Shown here: positions 4,951 through 5,096 of the stretch, in pieces
How the letters are laid out: each line of letters begins with the position of its first letter
Position numbering within the stretch: the stretch's first letter is position 1
Origin: Chthoniobacterales bacterium
GTDB lineage: Bacteria > Verrucomicrobiota > Verrucomicrobiia > Chthoniobacterales > UBA10450
Reading direction: 5' to 3'
Assembly (NCBI GenBank): GCA_013695905.1
Contig: JACCZQ010000001.1
Span: 1-5,096 of the forward strand
DNA length: 5,096 nucleotides
Notes under the pieces: generated by a model
Database searches by the model: none
What the model was told of the DNA's origin: nothing
The model's input: only the letters and a program-made list of their open reading frames with translations
Program-made: the position numbers and the translations under genes

Positions 4951-5094
4951 GGGTCTAACTGGATCGCAAGCAAGTTCGGTTTCTTCAGCATCGCCCGGAA
5001 GCAGGCGCTGACAGAGGCTTCACCGGCGGCTGCAGCGGTGATCCCGCTGCAACTCGCCGGTTCTCTAGCCACAGGCTGCGGCCAGGAGGACTGA
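4951..5094 (+). other. weak coding trace at the right edge
   Basis: The + frame following TGA 4948-4950 is open for 47 codons to TGA 5092-5094 and starts NWIASKFGFFSIARK. This recalls the N-terminus of a group of small hypothetical bacterial proteins starting with W-I-x-S-x-x-G-F-F-S-I/V. No start codon is present, and the sequence after residue 17 no longer fits. The opposite strand also carries an open frame to the window edge (5096 to ~4935, - strand) ending LLAIQLDPQDGR. At most one is real; this could be a decayed gene end. Confidence 0.2.
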
Positions 5095-5096
5095 GA

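Overview
The window reads as an accessory, partly decayed stretch of a GC-rich, free-living Gram-negative bacterium. It starts at the tmRNA gene (ssrA) and then holds small nuclease, antitoxin and repeat material, a large membrane protein, and pieces of phage-defence genes. Verrucomicrobiota (soil Chthoniobacter/Udaeobacter type) is my best guess, from the one-piece tmRNA with a tag ending in LALAA, the small GIY-YIG gene set among GC-rich palindromic repeats, and the style of the small antitoxin-like protein. This is inference from memory of family styles, not a search result.

Layout. 41-396 (+) is a complete one-piece tmRNA with a good acceptor stem, T-arm, first pseudoknot stem and a tag frame ADHQDLALAA. 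396-1231 holds a perfect inverted repeat at the tmRNA 3' end, three blocks of a ~29-nt palindromic repeat, and two small + strand genes between the blocks: a single-domain GIY-YIG nuclease (489-746) and an antitoxin-like protein without a visible toxin (961-1158). 1238-1739 holds two direct copies (A and B) of a second, ~100-bp repeat, with the C-terminal half of a winged-helix regulator (- strand) between them. 1740-3323 (-) is an apparently intact 527-residue polytopic membrane protein of GT-C (family 39-like) glycosyltransferase type, whose stop codon abuts repeat B.

3344-3880 is gene debris around a third copy (C) of the ~100-bp repeat. On its left, on the + strand, are a frameshifted C-terminal scrap and then, 4 nt later, the first 45 codons of a DUF1156 (COG1743) adenine-specific DNA methylase. 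On its right, on the - strand, are about the first 60 codons of a type I restriction-modification methyltransferase (HsdM). Both methylase fragments run into repeat C and stop inside it, so two different defence genes appear to have been fused at one repeat with loss of both 3' parts. 3858-4628 (-) is an intact endonuclease/exonuclease/phosphatase (EEP) protein whose end overlaps the start of the hsdM fragment and which is closely coupled to a small unidentified upstream ORF (4632-4931). The last ~160 bp contain only weak coding traces.

Working together: the - strand series at the right end (small ORF, EEP, hsdM) looks like an operon whose methylase end has been lost. The + strand pair at 3344-3601 looks like the start of a second defence operon, also lost. 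The repeats mark nearly every break, which suggests repeat-mediated deletion in a defence island next to ssrA. No integrase, transposase, CRISPR array, rRNA or tRNA was seen.
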